From: Convivina praedatoris
GTDB lineage: Bacteria; Bacillota; Bacilli; Lactobacillales; Lactobacillaceae
Direction: 5' to 3' (one strand)
Length of the DNA stretch: 64,000 bases
NCBI RefSeq assembly: GCF_933208505.1
Contig: NZ_CAKOEU010000002.1
Shown here in pieces: positions 36,877 through 44,016 of this stretch. Numbering within the stretch: position 1 is the first letter of the stretch; each line of letters opens with the position of its first letter. Under the pieces are notes generated by a model. The model was not told the DNA's origin. It ran no database searches and saw only the letters and a program-made list of their open reading frames with translations. A program made the translations under genes and the position numbers.

Positions 36877-37335
36877 ATGAGAGAAGTAGCCAAAATAAAT
36901 TGGATAGCTTGGATCAAGGGCCTAAAACCATGGCAGGCTTGGTTGATATCGTTATTTCCATTAATTACGGTACTTTTAATAGAAACCTATTTCTACCTGA
37001 AACCGTTGAGCTACTGGAACCAAAATCGCTTAGATGGCCGTCAAATCACAATGGCGCTATACATTATTTGGCTATTTACACCAATTGAAACGCAGTTACG
37101 TTACCGGCGATTTCCCAGTCAAATGCCTGATTACCAATATCAAGTGGCGACTTGGTTCAAGTGGTTTCAAGAATTAATTTGTGCCGGTATATTATTTATA
37201 ATTTTTCGATTGTATTGGTCAGATGTTCGTTTAATGAGTGTGTCCTTTCAAATGGTACTTGCTATTTACTTAGGCTATTGTTTTGTACCATTTTATTATT
37301 GGTTCAAAGCTAAAATTTTAATAAATAAAGGTTAA
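36877..37335 (+). CDS. Small membrane protein, second of the paralogous pair
   Basis: A 152-residue, four-helix membrane protein similar to its upstream neighbour over its whole length: INWIAWIKGLKPWQA, then FTPIETQLRYRRFP and YQYQVATWFKW. The ATG at 36877 has TTTGGAGG upstream; a TTG at 36853 gives a longer frame without a site. The pair is about 30 bp apart and probably cotranscribed. Function unknown; the conserved Trp-rich membrane interface and YQYQ-TW block are the only handles. Confidence 0.7.
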   Translation: MREVAKINWIAWIKGLKPWQAWLISLFPLITVLLIETYFYLKPLSYWNQNRLDGRQITMALYIIWLFTPIETQLRYRRFPSQMPDYQYQVATWFKWFQELICAGILFIIFRLYWSDVRLMSVSFQMVLAIYLGYCFVPFYYWFKAKILINKG

Positions 37336-37450
37336 CTATGCTCAAAAGTGGTTGTCCATGCCAAAACCATTATCAATCTTGTGAAAATAATTTAAAGTGA
37401 TACTTGTTCATTTAAGGAAACTAATAACTTGTTACGCAATTAATTGAAGA

Positions 37451-37879
37451 ATGCGTATAATTAAAGACATGCAAAATTTAGATTACGAACAAATGAACGG
37501 GTTGTCATTGGCTTATATTGGCGATGCAATCTATGAACTAGCAGTACGAAAACATCTTTTGGGACTAGGCCTGACTAAGGTTAACGACTTACAACGCCAT
37601 AGTCGTCATTATGTTTCTGCCAAGGCTCATGCTGCCTTATACCAATTAATGGACCAACAACAGATTCTTCAAGATCAAGAGTTACTATATTTTAAGCGCG
37701 GTCGTAACGCGAAATCACATACCAAGGCTAAAAACACTGATGTGGTTTCCTATCGGATTTCAACTGGAATTGAAGCCATGTTTGGTTACTTATATTTATC
37801 TAACCAGTCAGACCGTTTGCAAGAGTTGATGGAATGGATTTATATTCAGGTTGAAACTGGGGAGGCTAGCTATGAGTAA
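37451..37879 (+). CDS. mrnC: Mini-ribonuclease III
   Basis: A 134-142-residue Mini-III, an RNase III catalytic domain without the dsRNA-binding domain, which matures 23S rRNA. Motifs NGLSLAYIGDAIYELAVR and TKAKNTDVVSYR (catalytic acidic residues) are clear. The start is uncertain: ATG 37451 lacks a ribosome site, and a TATAAT at 37456-37461 inside this frame suggests initiation at ATG 37469 (MQNLDYEQMNG) or later. First gene of the cluster mrnC-rlmB-sigH-rpmG-secE. Confidence 0.88.
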   Translation: MRIIKDMQNLDYEQMNGLSLAYIGDAIYELAVRKHLLGLGLTKVNDLQRHSRHYVSAKAHAALYQLMDQQQILQDQELLYFKRGRNAKSHTKAKNTDVVSYRISTGIEAMFGYLYLSNQSDRLQELMEWIYIQVETGEASYE

Positions 37880-38621
37880 AGTAACGTCAATTGATTTTAT
37901 CTTTGGACATCATGCCAGTATTGCCGCATTACAGGGTGATCAGGCCATTAACAAGGTCTGGCTGCAAACAGGATTAAATCCAGCTTTGGCTCAACAAGTT
38001 CGCAAATTAGCTAAGAAACGGCAATTAATCGTACAACAGGTGCCCAAAAGTAAGTTAGATGAACTATCTGATGGTGGCAACCATCAAGGAGTTTTACTGA
38101 GCCTAGCAGCTTTTGAGTATGCGCAACTTGATGATTTGTTTGCCAAAGCAGCCCAACGTCATGAAGATCCTTTTTTCTTAATTTTAGATGAAATTGAAGA
38201 TCCTCATAATTTGGGATCAATTTTAAGAACAGCAGATGCGGCCGGTGTCCATGGTGTCATTATTCCTAAACGGCGGGCCGTCCAACTTACAGCAACCGTG
38301 GCTAAAACTTCCACGGGAGCTATTGAACATGTACCAGTCGTTCGGGTTGGTAATTTAGTTAATCTGGTTGATGACCTTAAGAAACGTGGTTTATGGATTT
38401 TTGGAACTGACATGGCTGGCCAAGATTACCGTCAGTGGGATGCTACTGGTGCAGTAGCATTAGTGATTGGTAATGAAGGAAAAGGTATTTCTCCCCTTCT
38501 CAAGAAGAAAATGGACGGTATGTTAACGATTCCGATGGTTGGACATGTGCAGAGTTTAAATGCCAGTGTGGCTACTAGTTTATTAGTGTATCAAGGATAT
38601 AATTCACGACACCCACTATAA
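37872..38621 (+). CDS. rlmB: 23S rRNA 2'-O-methyltransferase, SpoU/TrmH family (RlmB-like)
   Basis: A 249-residue SPOUT methyltransferase. An N-terminal substrate-binding domain is followed by the knotted SAM domain with the three SpoU motifs: DEIEDPHNLGSILRTADA, LVIGNEGKGISPLL and IPMVGHVQSLNASVA. RlmB methylates G2251 of 23S rRNA in E. coli. The ATG at 37872 has GGGGAGG; it overlaps the end of mrnC by 8 bp, so the two are coupled. Confidence 0.92.
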   Translation: MSKVTSIDFIFGHHASIAALQGDQAINKVWLQTGLNPALAQQVRKLAKKRQLIVQQVPKSKLDELSDGGNHQGVLLSLAAFEYAQLDDLFAKAAQRHEDPFFLILDEIEDPHNLGSILRTADAAGVHGVIIPKRRAVQLTATVAKTSTGAIEHVPVVRVGNLVNLVDDLKKRGLWIFGTDMAGQDYRQWDATGAVALVIGNEGKGISPLLKKKMDGMLTIPMVGHVQSLNASVATSLLVYQGYNSRHPL

Positions 38622-38650
38622 ACACCGAATGGTGCCTGTTGGGGAAAGTG

Positions 38651-39196
38651 ATGAAAGATGAATTACGAGCGGTTGTGTATGCTGCTAAAAAAGGACATGA
38701 TTGTGCTTATCCGGTATTGATTAGTCGTTTGAAAGGATTAATTTACCAAGTGCATCACCAGAAAATTAGTGCCCGGGTTAGTCCGGATGACTGGTATTCA
38801 GATGCGTTAGAGGTCTTATTACGTTGTATTAAGCGTTATAACTTGGAACGCAATCGAGCTAAATTTTCAACATATTATGCCTCTGCTTTACAAAATCGAG
38901 CAACCGATTTAATTCGTAGCCACTATACGGCTAAAAATCAATTCGAACGGGCCTTGTATAGCCAGGATCAAGCCGAATTAGAAGGTTTAGAAAAAGGGAC
39001 TGATACCCATAATCCCGAACAGATTTCCCTGTTGAAGGAAGCTCTTTCAAACGTTAGTTTTGCCCAGACTGAGGATTTTTGTAAAGTTGTTCGTCAGCTA
39101 GTTGGGGCTCAATCTTATCAGGAAACTGAGGTTAACAGACGTAGTTTTGACCAAATGCAGTATCGTTTTAAACGAGCAATTCAAGCTATGATTTGA
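38651..39196 (+). CDS. sigH: Alternative sigma factor of the SigH/ComX type
   Basis: A 181-residue sigma-70-family factor. Region 2 is recognisable (DDWYSDALEVLLRCIKRYNLERNRAKFSTYYASALQNRATDLIRSHY), and the end (RRSFDQMQYRFKRAI) fits region 4.2 in a weak form. Its place between rlmB and rpmG is that of sigH in Firmicutes, where in lactic acid bacteria the homologue is ComX, the competence sigma factor. The ATG at 38651 follows GGGGAAAG. With the EndA-like nuclease at 59 kb this hints at a retained DNA-uptake programme. Confidence 0.82.
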   Translation: MKDELRAVVYAAKKGHDCAYPVLISRLKGLIYQVHHQKISARVSPDDWYSDALEVLLRCIKRYNLERNRAKFSTYYASALQNRATDLIRSHYTAKNQFERALYSQDQAELEGLEKGTDTHNPEQISLLKEALSNVSFAQTEDFCKVVRQLVGAQSYQETEVNRRSFDQMQYRFKRAIQAMI

Positions 39197-39246
39197 ACTG
39201 CAAGGCTGCAGGTGTTAGAATTGAGGGCAAAGTGGAGGGCGTTAGT

Positions 39247-39396
39247 ATGCCAAGTTCAAAGGGCTCTTTAGCCTGCACAGTTTGCGGTTCGCGTAATTAT
39301 ACAGTGGTTTTGTCCAAAGATCGTACTGAAAGACTGACTGTCAAAAAGTTTTGTCCCCATTGTGGAAAGCACACGATTCATCAGCAAACAAAGTAA
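39247..39396 (+). CDS. rpmG: 50S ribosomal protein L33
   Basis: A 49-residue L33 of the zinc-binding (C+) kind: CTVCGS near the start and CPHCGKHT near the end give four Cys. The ATG at 39247 follows GGAGGGCG. Some Firmicutes carry several L33 paralogs; this one is in the secE-nusG cluster. Confidence 0.93.
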   Translation: MPSSKGSLACTVCGSRNYTVVLSKDRTERLTVKKFCPHCGKHTIHQQTK

Positions 39397-39410
39397 AGGT
39401 AAAAAATCTT

Positions 39411-39587
39411 ATGATTACATATTTTAAAAATGTTGCCGCTGAAATGCACAAAGTGACCTGGTTAACTGGCGAACAAACTAGTAAAGAAACGATTGCTGTT
39501 TTAGCTGTGTCTGCTTTCTTTGCAATTGTGGTCGGTAGTTCAGATTGGATTTTACAGCAGTTGGTTAACTTGTTGCTAGCACACTAA
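39411..39587 (+). CDS. secE: Preprotein translocase subunit SecE
   Basis: A 58-residue single-span SecE that clamps SecY. The amphipathic helix NVAAEMHKVTWLTGEQTSKET precedes one membrane helix. The ATG at 39411 starts 14 bp after rpmG, with only a weak AAAGG, so it may depend on coupling. Confidence 0.92.
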   Translation: MITYFKNVAAEMHKVTWLTGEQTSKETIAVLAVSAFFAIVVGSSDWILQQLVNLLLAH

Positions 39588-39595
39588 AAGTATCT

Positions 39596-39641
39596 GTAGT
39601 ATACTACTAGTAGCGCAAAGAGCTCTTGGAGCTCTTTTTTA
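39596..39641 (+). promoter_or_regulatory. Palindrome and terminator between secE and nusG
   Basis: A perfect 12-bp palindrome GTAGTATACTAC (39596-39607), which contains a possible -10 TATACT, is followed by a terminator AAAGAGCTC/GAGCTCTTT with T6 (39616-39641). Then comes AGGAGG (39652-39657), 27 bp before the nusG ATG. Confidence 0.65.
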
Positions 39642-39684
39642 TTTTACATTTAGGAGGTTATGGTGCCTGGAGCATCTTAATAAT

Positions 39685-40257
39685 ATGGCAGAAGAAATGG
39701 AAAAAGCATGGTTTGTTGTTCATACTTATTCGGGTTATGAGCATAAAGTTAAGGCCAATTTAGAGTCACGAACACAGACAATGGGTATGACGGAACAAAT
39801 TTTCCGTATTTTAGTACCAGAGCAAGAAGTTTCAACTGTACAGGATGGTGAAGTTAAAACCACTGTTGAAAATGATTTTCCTGGATATGTTTTAGTTGAA
39901 ATGGCTACTCCTCAAGATGGTAATATGACGGATGAAGCTTGGTATGTTGTTCGAAACACGCCAGGTGTAACTGGTTTCTTGGGATCGCATGGAGCTGGTT
40001 CAAAGCCTAACTCTTTATTGCCTGAAGAAGTCGATTTATTAATGCGTCGAATGGGGATGGTTACCAAAGAAGTTGTTGACCTAGACGCTGAGGTTGGTCA
40101 AACGGTTAAAATCATCACAGGTCCATTTAATGGAATGGAAGGGGTTGTTACAGCAATTGACCCTGAAAAACAAACTCTTGAAGCTACAGTTGAAGTCTTT
40201 GGTCGTGAAACACCAACCGAATTAACTTTTAATGATGTTGATACCACTCTAAATTAA
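39685..40257 (+). CDS. nusG: Transcription termination/antitermination factor NusG
   Basis: A 190-residue NusG: an N-terminal NGN domain (EKAWFVVHTYSGYEHKVKANLESR, NTPGVTGFLG) and a C-terminal KOW domain (GQTVKIITGPFNGMEGVV). It binds RNA polymerase at beta' and modulates pausing. Start choice is uncertain: ATG 39685 has no good site close by, and ATG 39697 would give the more usual MEKAW start. An AGGAGG lies 27 bp upstream, next to a six-codon ORF (39660-39680, MVPGAS). Confidence 0.94.
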   Translation: MAEEMEKAWFVVHTYSGYEHKVKANLESRTQTMGMTEQIFRILVPEQEVSTVQDGEVKTTVENDFPGYVLVEMATPQDGNMTDEAWYVVRNTPGVTGFLGSHGAGSKPNSLLPEEVDLLMRRMGMVTKEVVDLDAEVGQTVKIITGPFNGMEGVVTAIDPEKQTLEATVEVFGRETPTELTFNDVDTTLN

Positions 40258-40262
40258 AAAAT

Positions 40263-40296
40263 AAAAAGGATAATTACTTGGTAATTATCCTTTTTA
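40263..40296 (+). terminator. nusG terminator
   Basis: Stem AAAAAGGATAATTAC/GTAATTATCCTTTTT with a 3-nt loop. Confidence 0.88.
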
Positions 40297-40382
40297 TTTG
40301 GTATACTAAATAGGCATGTCAAAGACATGTGTGGAAGCAGCACTGAAGCTGCGCTTTACCACAACACGAGGAGGAAATAATC
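40279..40382 (+). promoter_or_regulatory. Promoter and candidate L1-binding leader of rplKA
   Basis: TTGGTA (40279-40284), 18 bp, TATACT (40303-40308) precede a leader with a hairpin at 40331-40362: outer GTGG/CCAC, an uneven internal loop (AA versus GCTTTA), and inner GCAGC/GCTGC. A stem broken by an asymmetric loop just before rplK is what L1 autoregulatory sites look like. A CATGTC/GACATG inverted repeat (40316-40330) sits just before it. Confidence 0.5.
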
Positions 40383-40847
40383 GTGGCTAAAAAAGTCGTA
40401 AATGTAGTTAAGCTACAAATTGCCGCTGCCAAAGCAACACCAGCTCCACCAGTTGGTCCAGCTCTTGGACAGGCCGGTATTAACATCGCGCAATTCACAA
40501 AGGAATTTAACGCGCGTACAGCTGATCAAGCGGGCTCAATGATTCCGGTTGAAATTTCTGTCTTTGATGACCGTTCATTTGAATTCGTTACTAAGACTCC
40601 ACCAGCAGCTGACCAGTTGCGTAAGATTGTTGGTAAGGGTTCTGGTGAGCCTAACACCAAGAAGGCTGGTAACGTTACTCTTGACCAAATCCGTGCCATT
40701 GCTGAAAACAAGATGGATGATTTGAACGCCAATGATATCACTGCTGCAATGCGGATGATTGAAGGAACAGCACGCTCAATGGGTGTTACTGTTGATGGTG
40801 TTGACTTGACTGTTGATGGTACAGCAATCAAGGAGGACGCAGAATAA
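40383..40847 (+). CDS. rplK: 50S ribosomal protein L11
   Basis: A 154-residue L11 starting with GTG. The conserved KLQIAAAKATPAPPVGPALGQAGINI and the C-terminal GTARSMGVTVDG are present. It is about 12 residues longer than the usual 141-142, with an acidic extension at the C-terminus. The stop overlaps the rplA start (TAATG). It forms the GTPase-associated centre with L10/L12. Confidence 0.96.
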   Translation: MAKKVVNVVKLQIAAAKATPAPPVGPALGQAGINIAQFTKEFNARTADQAGSMIPVEISVFDDRSFEFVTKTPPAADQLRKIVGKGSGEPNTKKAGNVTLDQIRAIAENKMDDLNANDITAAMRMIEGTARSMGVTVDGVDLTVDGTAIKEDAE

Positions 40848-41539
40848 TGACACAAAAACATGGTAAGAAGTATTTAGAAGCTGCTGCCAAGGTTGATGCC
40901 GAAAAGACATACAGCCTTGACGATGCGATTGCTTTGATGAAGGATGTTAGCTATGCTAAGTTCGATGGTTCCGTTGAATTAGTTTTCAACTTGAACGTTG
41001 ATACTCGTCAAGCTGACCAACAGTTGCGTGGTGCCGTGGTGCTTCCTAATGGAAGTGGTAAGGACAAGACTGTTGTTGTGTTTGCTCAAGGTGATAAGGC
41101 GAAGGAAGCCGAAGCTGCCGGCGCTGACGTTGTTGGTGCTGCTGATTTGGTTCAACGTATCCAAGACGGTTGGTTGGACTTTGATGTTGCCGTTGCTACA
41201 CCAGACATGATGGCTCAGGTTGGTCGTGTTGGTCGTGCTTTGGGGCCTAAAGGTTTGATGCCTAACCCTAAGACTGGTACAGTAACGATGGACGTTACTA
41301 AGGCCGTGTCTGATGCCAAGGGCGGTCAAGTAACATACCGTACTGATCGTGATGGAAACGTTTCTGTTACTGTTGGTCGTGTATCTTTTGATGACCAAAA
41401 GTTAGCTGAAAACATTAAGACTATTGCTAACACTGTTTTGAAGTCTCGTCCTGCTGCTGTTAAGGGAACATATGTCCAAAACGTAGCACTTTCATCAACT
41501 ATGAGTCCTGCTGTGACAGTTGATGTTGCTAGTCTCTAA
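40847..41539 (+). CDS. rplA: 50S ribosomal protein L1
   Basis: A 230-residue L1, the mobile stalk protein at the tRNA exit side and, in many bacteria, the autoregulator of the L11 operon. Signatures: MAQVGRVGRALGPKGLMPNPKTGTVT and the N-terminal GKKYLEAAAKVD. Coupled by overlap to rplK. Confidence 0.97.
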   Translation: MTQKHGKKYLEAAAKVDAEKTYSLDDAIALMKDVSYAKFDGSVELVFNLNVDTRQADQQLRGAVVLPNGSGKDKTVVVFAQGDKAKEAEAAGADVVGAADLVQRIQDGWLDFDVAVATPDMMAQVGRVGRALGPKGLMPNPKTGTVTMDVTKAVSDAKGGQVTYRTDRDGNVSVTVGRVSFDDQKLAENIKTIANTVLKSRPAAVKGTYVQNVALSSTMSPAVTVDVASL

Positions 41540-41579
41540 TTGACAGATTAATTATTAATTGTTAGAATTTAAAAAGTAA

Positions 41580-41690
41580 TAGAACCTATTTTGCCTAAGA
41601 CTCAGGTGGTGCTTGCACCTTAATCTCCTGCCGAGGAAGTTGATTTTTAACTTTACCCGCATGTCTTCTTGGCGTGCGGGATTTCTTTTG
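41580..41690 (+). promoter_or_regulatory. Ribosomal protein L10 leader
   Basis: The 183-bp gap before rplJ contains the L10(L12)4-binding leader pattern: GCCTAAGACTCAGGTGG followed by CTCCTGCCGAGGAAG, then a hairpin CCCGCA/TGCGGG (41656-41680) with a T-rich tail, which acts as attenuator in Firmicutes. Excess L10 is expected to lower rplJL expression. Confidence 0.85.
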
Positions 41691-41722
41691 CAAAAAATTC
41701 AAAGGAAGGAGAATTAATCACA

Positions 41723-42244
41723 ATGAGTGAACAAACGATTGCACTTAAGGCCAAGAAGGTTGAAGAAGTAGTTGAGCAGTTTAACGTCGCTACTTCAGCT
41801 GTGGTTGTTGATGCACGTGGTTTGACTGTGGCTGAATCAACTGATTTGCGTCACCAACTACGTCAAGAAGGTGTTACCTTAGAGGTTATCAAGAACAAAA
41901 TTTTGGTTCGTGCCGCTGAAAAAGCTGGTTACCCTGAACTAAATGATTTGTTTGCTGGCCCATCTGCTGTTGCTTTTTCAAACGATGATGCTGTGGCACC
42001 TGCCCGTATCTTGAAGAAGTTTGCTGATGAAAACGCCAGCCTTGAAATCAAGGGTGGTGTTGTTGATGGTAACATTGCCAATTTGGAAGACATCAACAAA
42101 TATGCTTCATTGCCATCTCACGATGGTTTGCTGGGGCAGTTGATGGCCGAGTTCCAGTATCCAATCCGTACCTTTGCTTATGCTGTTAAGGCATTGCAAG
42201 AAAAGAAGGAAGCTGAGTCCGAAGGAACAGCAGCTGAACAATAA
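41723..42244 (+). CDS. rplJ: 50S ribosomal protein L10
   Basis: A 173-residue L10 that anchors L12 dimers. The start ATG at 41723 (MSEQTIALKAKKVEEVVEQF) follows GGAAGGAG; an 18-codon upstream extension in the frame covers the attenuator hairpin and is not coding. The C-terminal helix for L12 binding (YAVKALQEKKEAE) is present. Confidence 0.96.
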   Translation: MSEQTIALKAKKVEEVVEQFNVATSAVVVDARGLTVAESTDLRHQLRQEGVTLEVIKNKILVRAAEKAGYPELNDLFAGPSAVAFSNDDAVAPARILKKFADENASLEIKGGVVDGNIANLEDINKYASLPSHDGLLGQLMAEFQYPIRTFAYAVKALQEKKEAESEGTAAEQ

Positions 42245-42283
42245 CAAACTAGTAAAAAGAATAATATTTGGAGGAATTTAATC

Positions 42284-42649
42284 ATGGCTTTTGATAAAGA
42301 CGCGATTATCGCATCATTGAAGGATGCAACCATCTTGGATTTGGCTGATTTGGTATCAGCCATCGAAGAAGAATTTGACGTTTCTGCTGCAGCTCCAGTT
42401 GCAGCTGCAGGTGCTGCTGATGGCGGTGCTGCTGCTAAGAGCTCATTTGATGTTGAATTGACTTCAGCAGGTACTGCTAAGGTTAAGGTCATCAAGGCTG
42501 TTCGTGAAGCAACTGGATTGGGCTTGAAGGAAGCTAAGGACCTTGTTGATGGTGCACCATCAGTTATTAAGGAAGGTCTTTCAGAAGACGAAGCTAACGA
42601 ATTGAAGGAAGCTTTGGAAGCAACTGGTGCTTCAGTTACTTTGAAGTAA
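42284..42649 (+). CDS. rplL: 50S ribosomal protein L7/L12
   Basis: A 121-residue stalk protein: N-terminal dimerisation helix, an Ala/Gly-rich hinge (AAAPVAAAGAADGGAAA) and the C-terminal domain with GLGLKEAKDLVDGAP that recruits translation factors. Followed by a terminator. Confidence 0.97.
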   Translation: MAFDKDAIIASLKDATILDLADLVSAIEEEFDVSAAAPVAAAGAADGGAAAKSSFDVELTSAGTAKVKVIKAVREATGLGLKEAKDLVDGAPSVIKEGLSEDEANELKEALEATGASVTLK

Positions 42650-42659
42650 TTCTTCTAAA

Positions 42660-42688
42660 GAAAGAGTGCTACGGTGCTCTTTTTTTGT
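42660..42688 (+). terminator. rplJL terminator
   Basis: Stem GAGTGC/GTGCTC (with G-T pairs) with loop TACG and a run of seven T. Confidence 0.8.
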
Positions 42689-42710
42689 ACATAGGAAAGA
42701 AGGTATCTCC

Positions 42711-43331
42711 ATGACACAGGTAACGGGTGGGGAACAATATTTTACAGCACAGCCAACAGCGCAACATGAAATGCACGAGTTTGATTTTCAGCTTTTGGGA
42801 CAGGAATTACACTTTGTTACCGATGCGGGTGTTTTTTCTAAAAGAACGATTGACTTTGGTAGTCGCACCATGTTAAAAGCAGTCGATTCCCAGCAATTGC
42901 CAATAGGAAAAATTTTAGATTTGGGCACCGGTTATGGACCCGTGGGTATTGCAATGGCTAAGGCCTGGCAACGCGAAGTGGATTTAGTTGATATCAATCA
43001 ACGGGCGTTATCTTTAGCAGAACAGAATGCTCAGCGAAATGGGGTGTCTGAGTTAGTTCATATTTTCCAATCGGATATTTATCAGCAAATTGACCAAAAA
43101 TATGCAGCAATTTTAGTTAACCCACCAATTCGGGCTGGTAAAACGGTTGTGACGTCCATGTTAACAGAGGCTAAAAGTCATTTGATTAAGCACGGCAAGT
43201 TAATTGCTGTATTGCAAAAAAAGCAGGGAGCTCCTTCAGCTCAGAAAAATATGGCTGCGGCTTTTGGCAATGTTAAGGTAATTGGTAAAAGTAAGGGTTA
43301 CTACGTTTTGGAGAGTATTAATGCGGATTGA
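42711..43331 (+). CDS. Class I SAM-dependent methyltransferase, RsmC/YbxB-like
   Basis: A 206-residue methyltransferase. Motif I is ILDLGTGYGPVGIAMA, and the substrate motif NPP is in LVNPPIRAG, typical of N-methylation of exocyclic amines as in 16S rRNA G1207 methyltransferase RsmC; this short form is the single-domain Firmicute type found after rplL. The ATG at 42711 follows GAAAGAAGG. It overlaps tadA by 11 bp. Confidence 0.85.
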   Translation: MTQVTGGEQYFTAQPTAQHEMHEFDFQLLGQELHFVTDAGVFSKRTIDFGSRTMLKAVDSQQLPIGKILDLGTGYGPVGIAMAKAWQREVDLVDINQRALSLAEQNAQRNGVSELVHIFQSDIYQQIDQKYAAILVNPPIRAGKTVVTSMLTEAKSHLIKHGKLIAVLQKKQGAPSAQKNMAAAFGNVKVIGKSKGYYVLESINAD

Positions 43332-43833
43332 TCCGGTTTTAACGACTGAAGAAATCAATTATTTTATGAAAGAGGCTTTGGCTGAAGCTCGAAAAGCTGA
43401 GTCGATTGGTGAAGTACCAATTGGTGCCGTAATCGTTCAGAATGGTCAAATTATAGCCCGTGGGTATAATCATCGAGAAATTGATCAAAAAGCAACTGCC
43501 CATGCTGAGTTATTAGCTATTGAAGCAGCAAATGAAACTTTGGACTCTTTTCGGTTAGAAAATACTACCTTATTTGTAACTCTAGAGCCTTGTGTCATGT
43601 GTGCGGGAGCCATTGTTAATGCCCGAATACCCCAGGTGTATTATGGTGCTGATGATCCTAAGGGTGGCGCCGTACGTTCTTTACATCACCTATTGGAGGA
43701 TTCACGTTTAAACCATCGTGTTGATGTGCACACCGAGGTTATGGCCCAAGAAAGCGGGCAGTTATTACAGCAATTTTTCCAAGCCATTCGTCTTAGGCAG
43801 AAGACTCGTAAAGTAGCTCAGCGTGAAAAATAA
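43321..43833 (+). CDS. tadA: tRNA-specific adenosine-34 deaminase
   Basis: A 170-residue zinc deaminase that converts A34 to inosine in tRNA-Arg(ACG). The catalytic motif HAE is in ATAHAELLAIE, and the zinc Cys pair is in EPCVMCAGAIVNARI. The start at 43321 lies inside the end of the methyltransferase gene with GGAGAG upstream. Confidence 0.94.
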   Translation: MRIDPVLTTEEINYFMKEALAEARKAESIGEVPIGAVIVQNGQIIARGYNHREIDQKATAHAELLAIEAANETLDSFRLENTTLFVTLEPCVMCAGAIVNARIPQVYYGADDPKGGAVRSLHHLLEDSRLNHRVDVHTEVMAQESGQLLQQFFQAIRLRQKTRKVAQREK

Positions 43834-43853
43834 CTAATCCTTAATAACTCTGG

Positions 43854-43882
43854 TTGCCATCACTTTTAAAATTCGATATAAT
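43854..43882 (+). promoter_or_regulatory. Promoter of the SRP RNA gene
   Basis: TTGCCA, 17 bp, TATAAT, 6-7 bp before the predicted 5' end of the SRP RNA. Confidence 0.8.
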
Positions 43883-43888
43883 TATTGT

Positions 43889-43973
43889 GCGAGCAAGCGT
43901 TGGCTTCCGAACCGAGTCAGGACAGGAATGTAGCAGCTCTAAGGATGATTAGCGTTGTGCTTGTGTACATATG
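43889..43973 (+). ncRNA. ffs: Signal recognition particle RNA, small (4.5S-like)
   Basis: The conserved SRP domain IV is clear: ACCGAGTCAGGACAGGAATG followed by TAGCAGCTCTAAGGA, the asymmetric and symmetric loops bound by Ffh. Flanking arms GCAAGCGTTG and CGTTGTGCTTG close the hairpin. It is a short form without an Alu domain, and lies directly upstream of dnaX as in other lactobacilli. Ends are estimated. Confidence 0.92.
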
Positions 43974-43974
43974 C

Positions 43975-44001
43975 AAAAGCTGCCAATTGGCAGCTTTTTT
44001 T
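43975..44001 (+). terminator. SRP RNA terminator
   Basis: Stem AAAAGCTGCC/GGCAGCTTTT with AATT loop and T run, 15 bp before the dnaX start. Confidence 0.9.
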
Positions 44002-44016
44002 GTAAGGGGGAGTACT

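Noticed and set aside
41669..41722. An 18-codon N-terminal extension of rplJ
   Set aside because: It covers the L10 leader attenuator and L10 homologues begin at the ATG at 41723 with a proper ribosome site.
43885..44016. A 44-codon N-terminal extension of dnaX
   Set aside because: It would translate the SRP RNA and its terminator; GTG 44017 has AAGGGGG and begins at the conserved TYQALYR.
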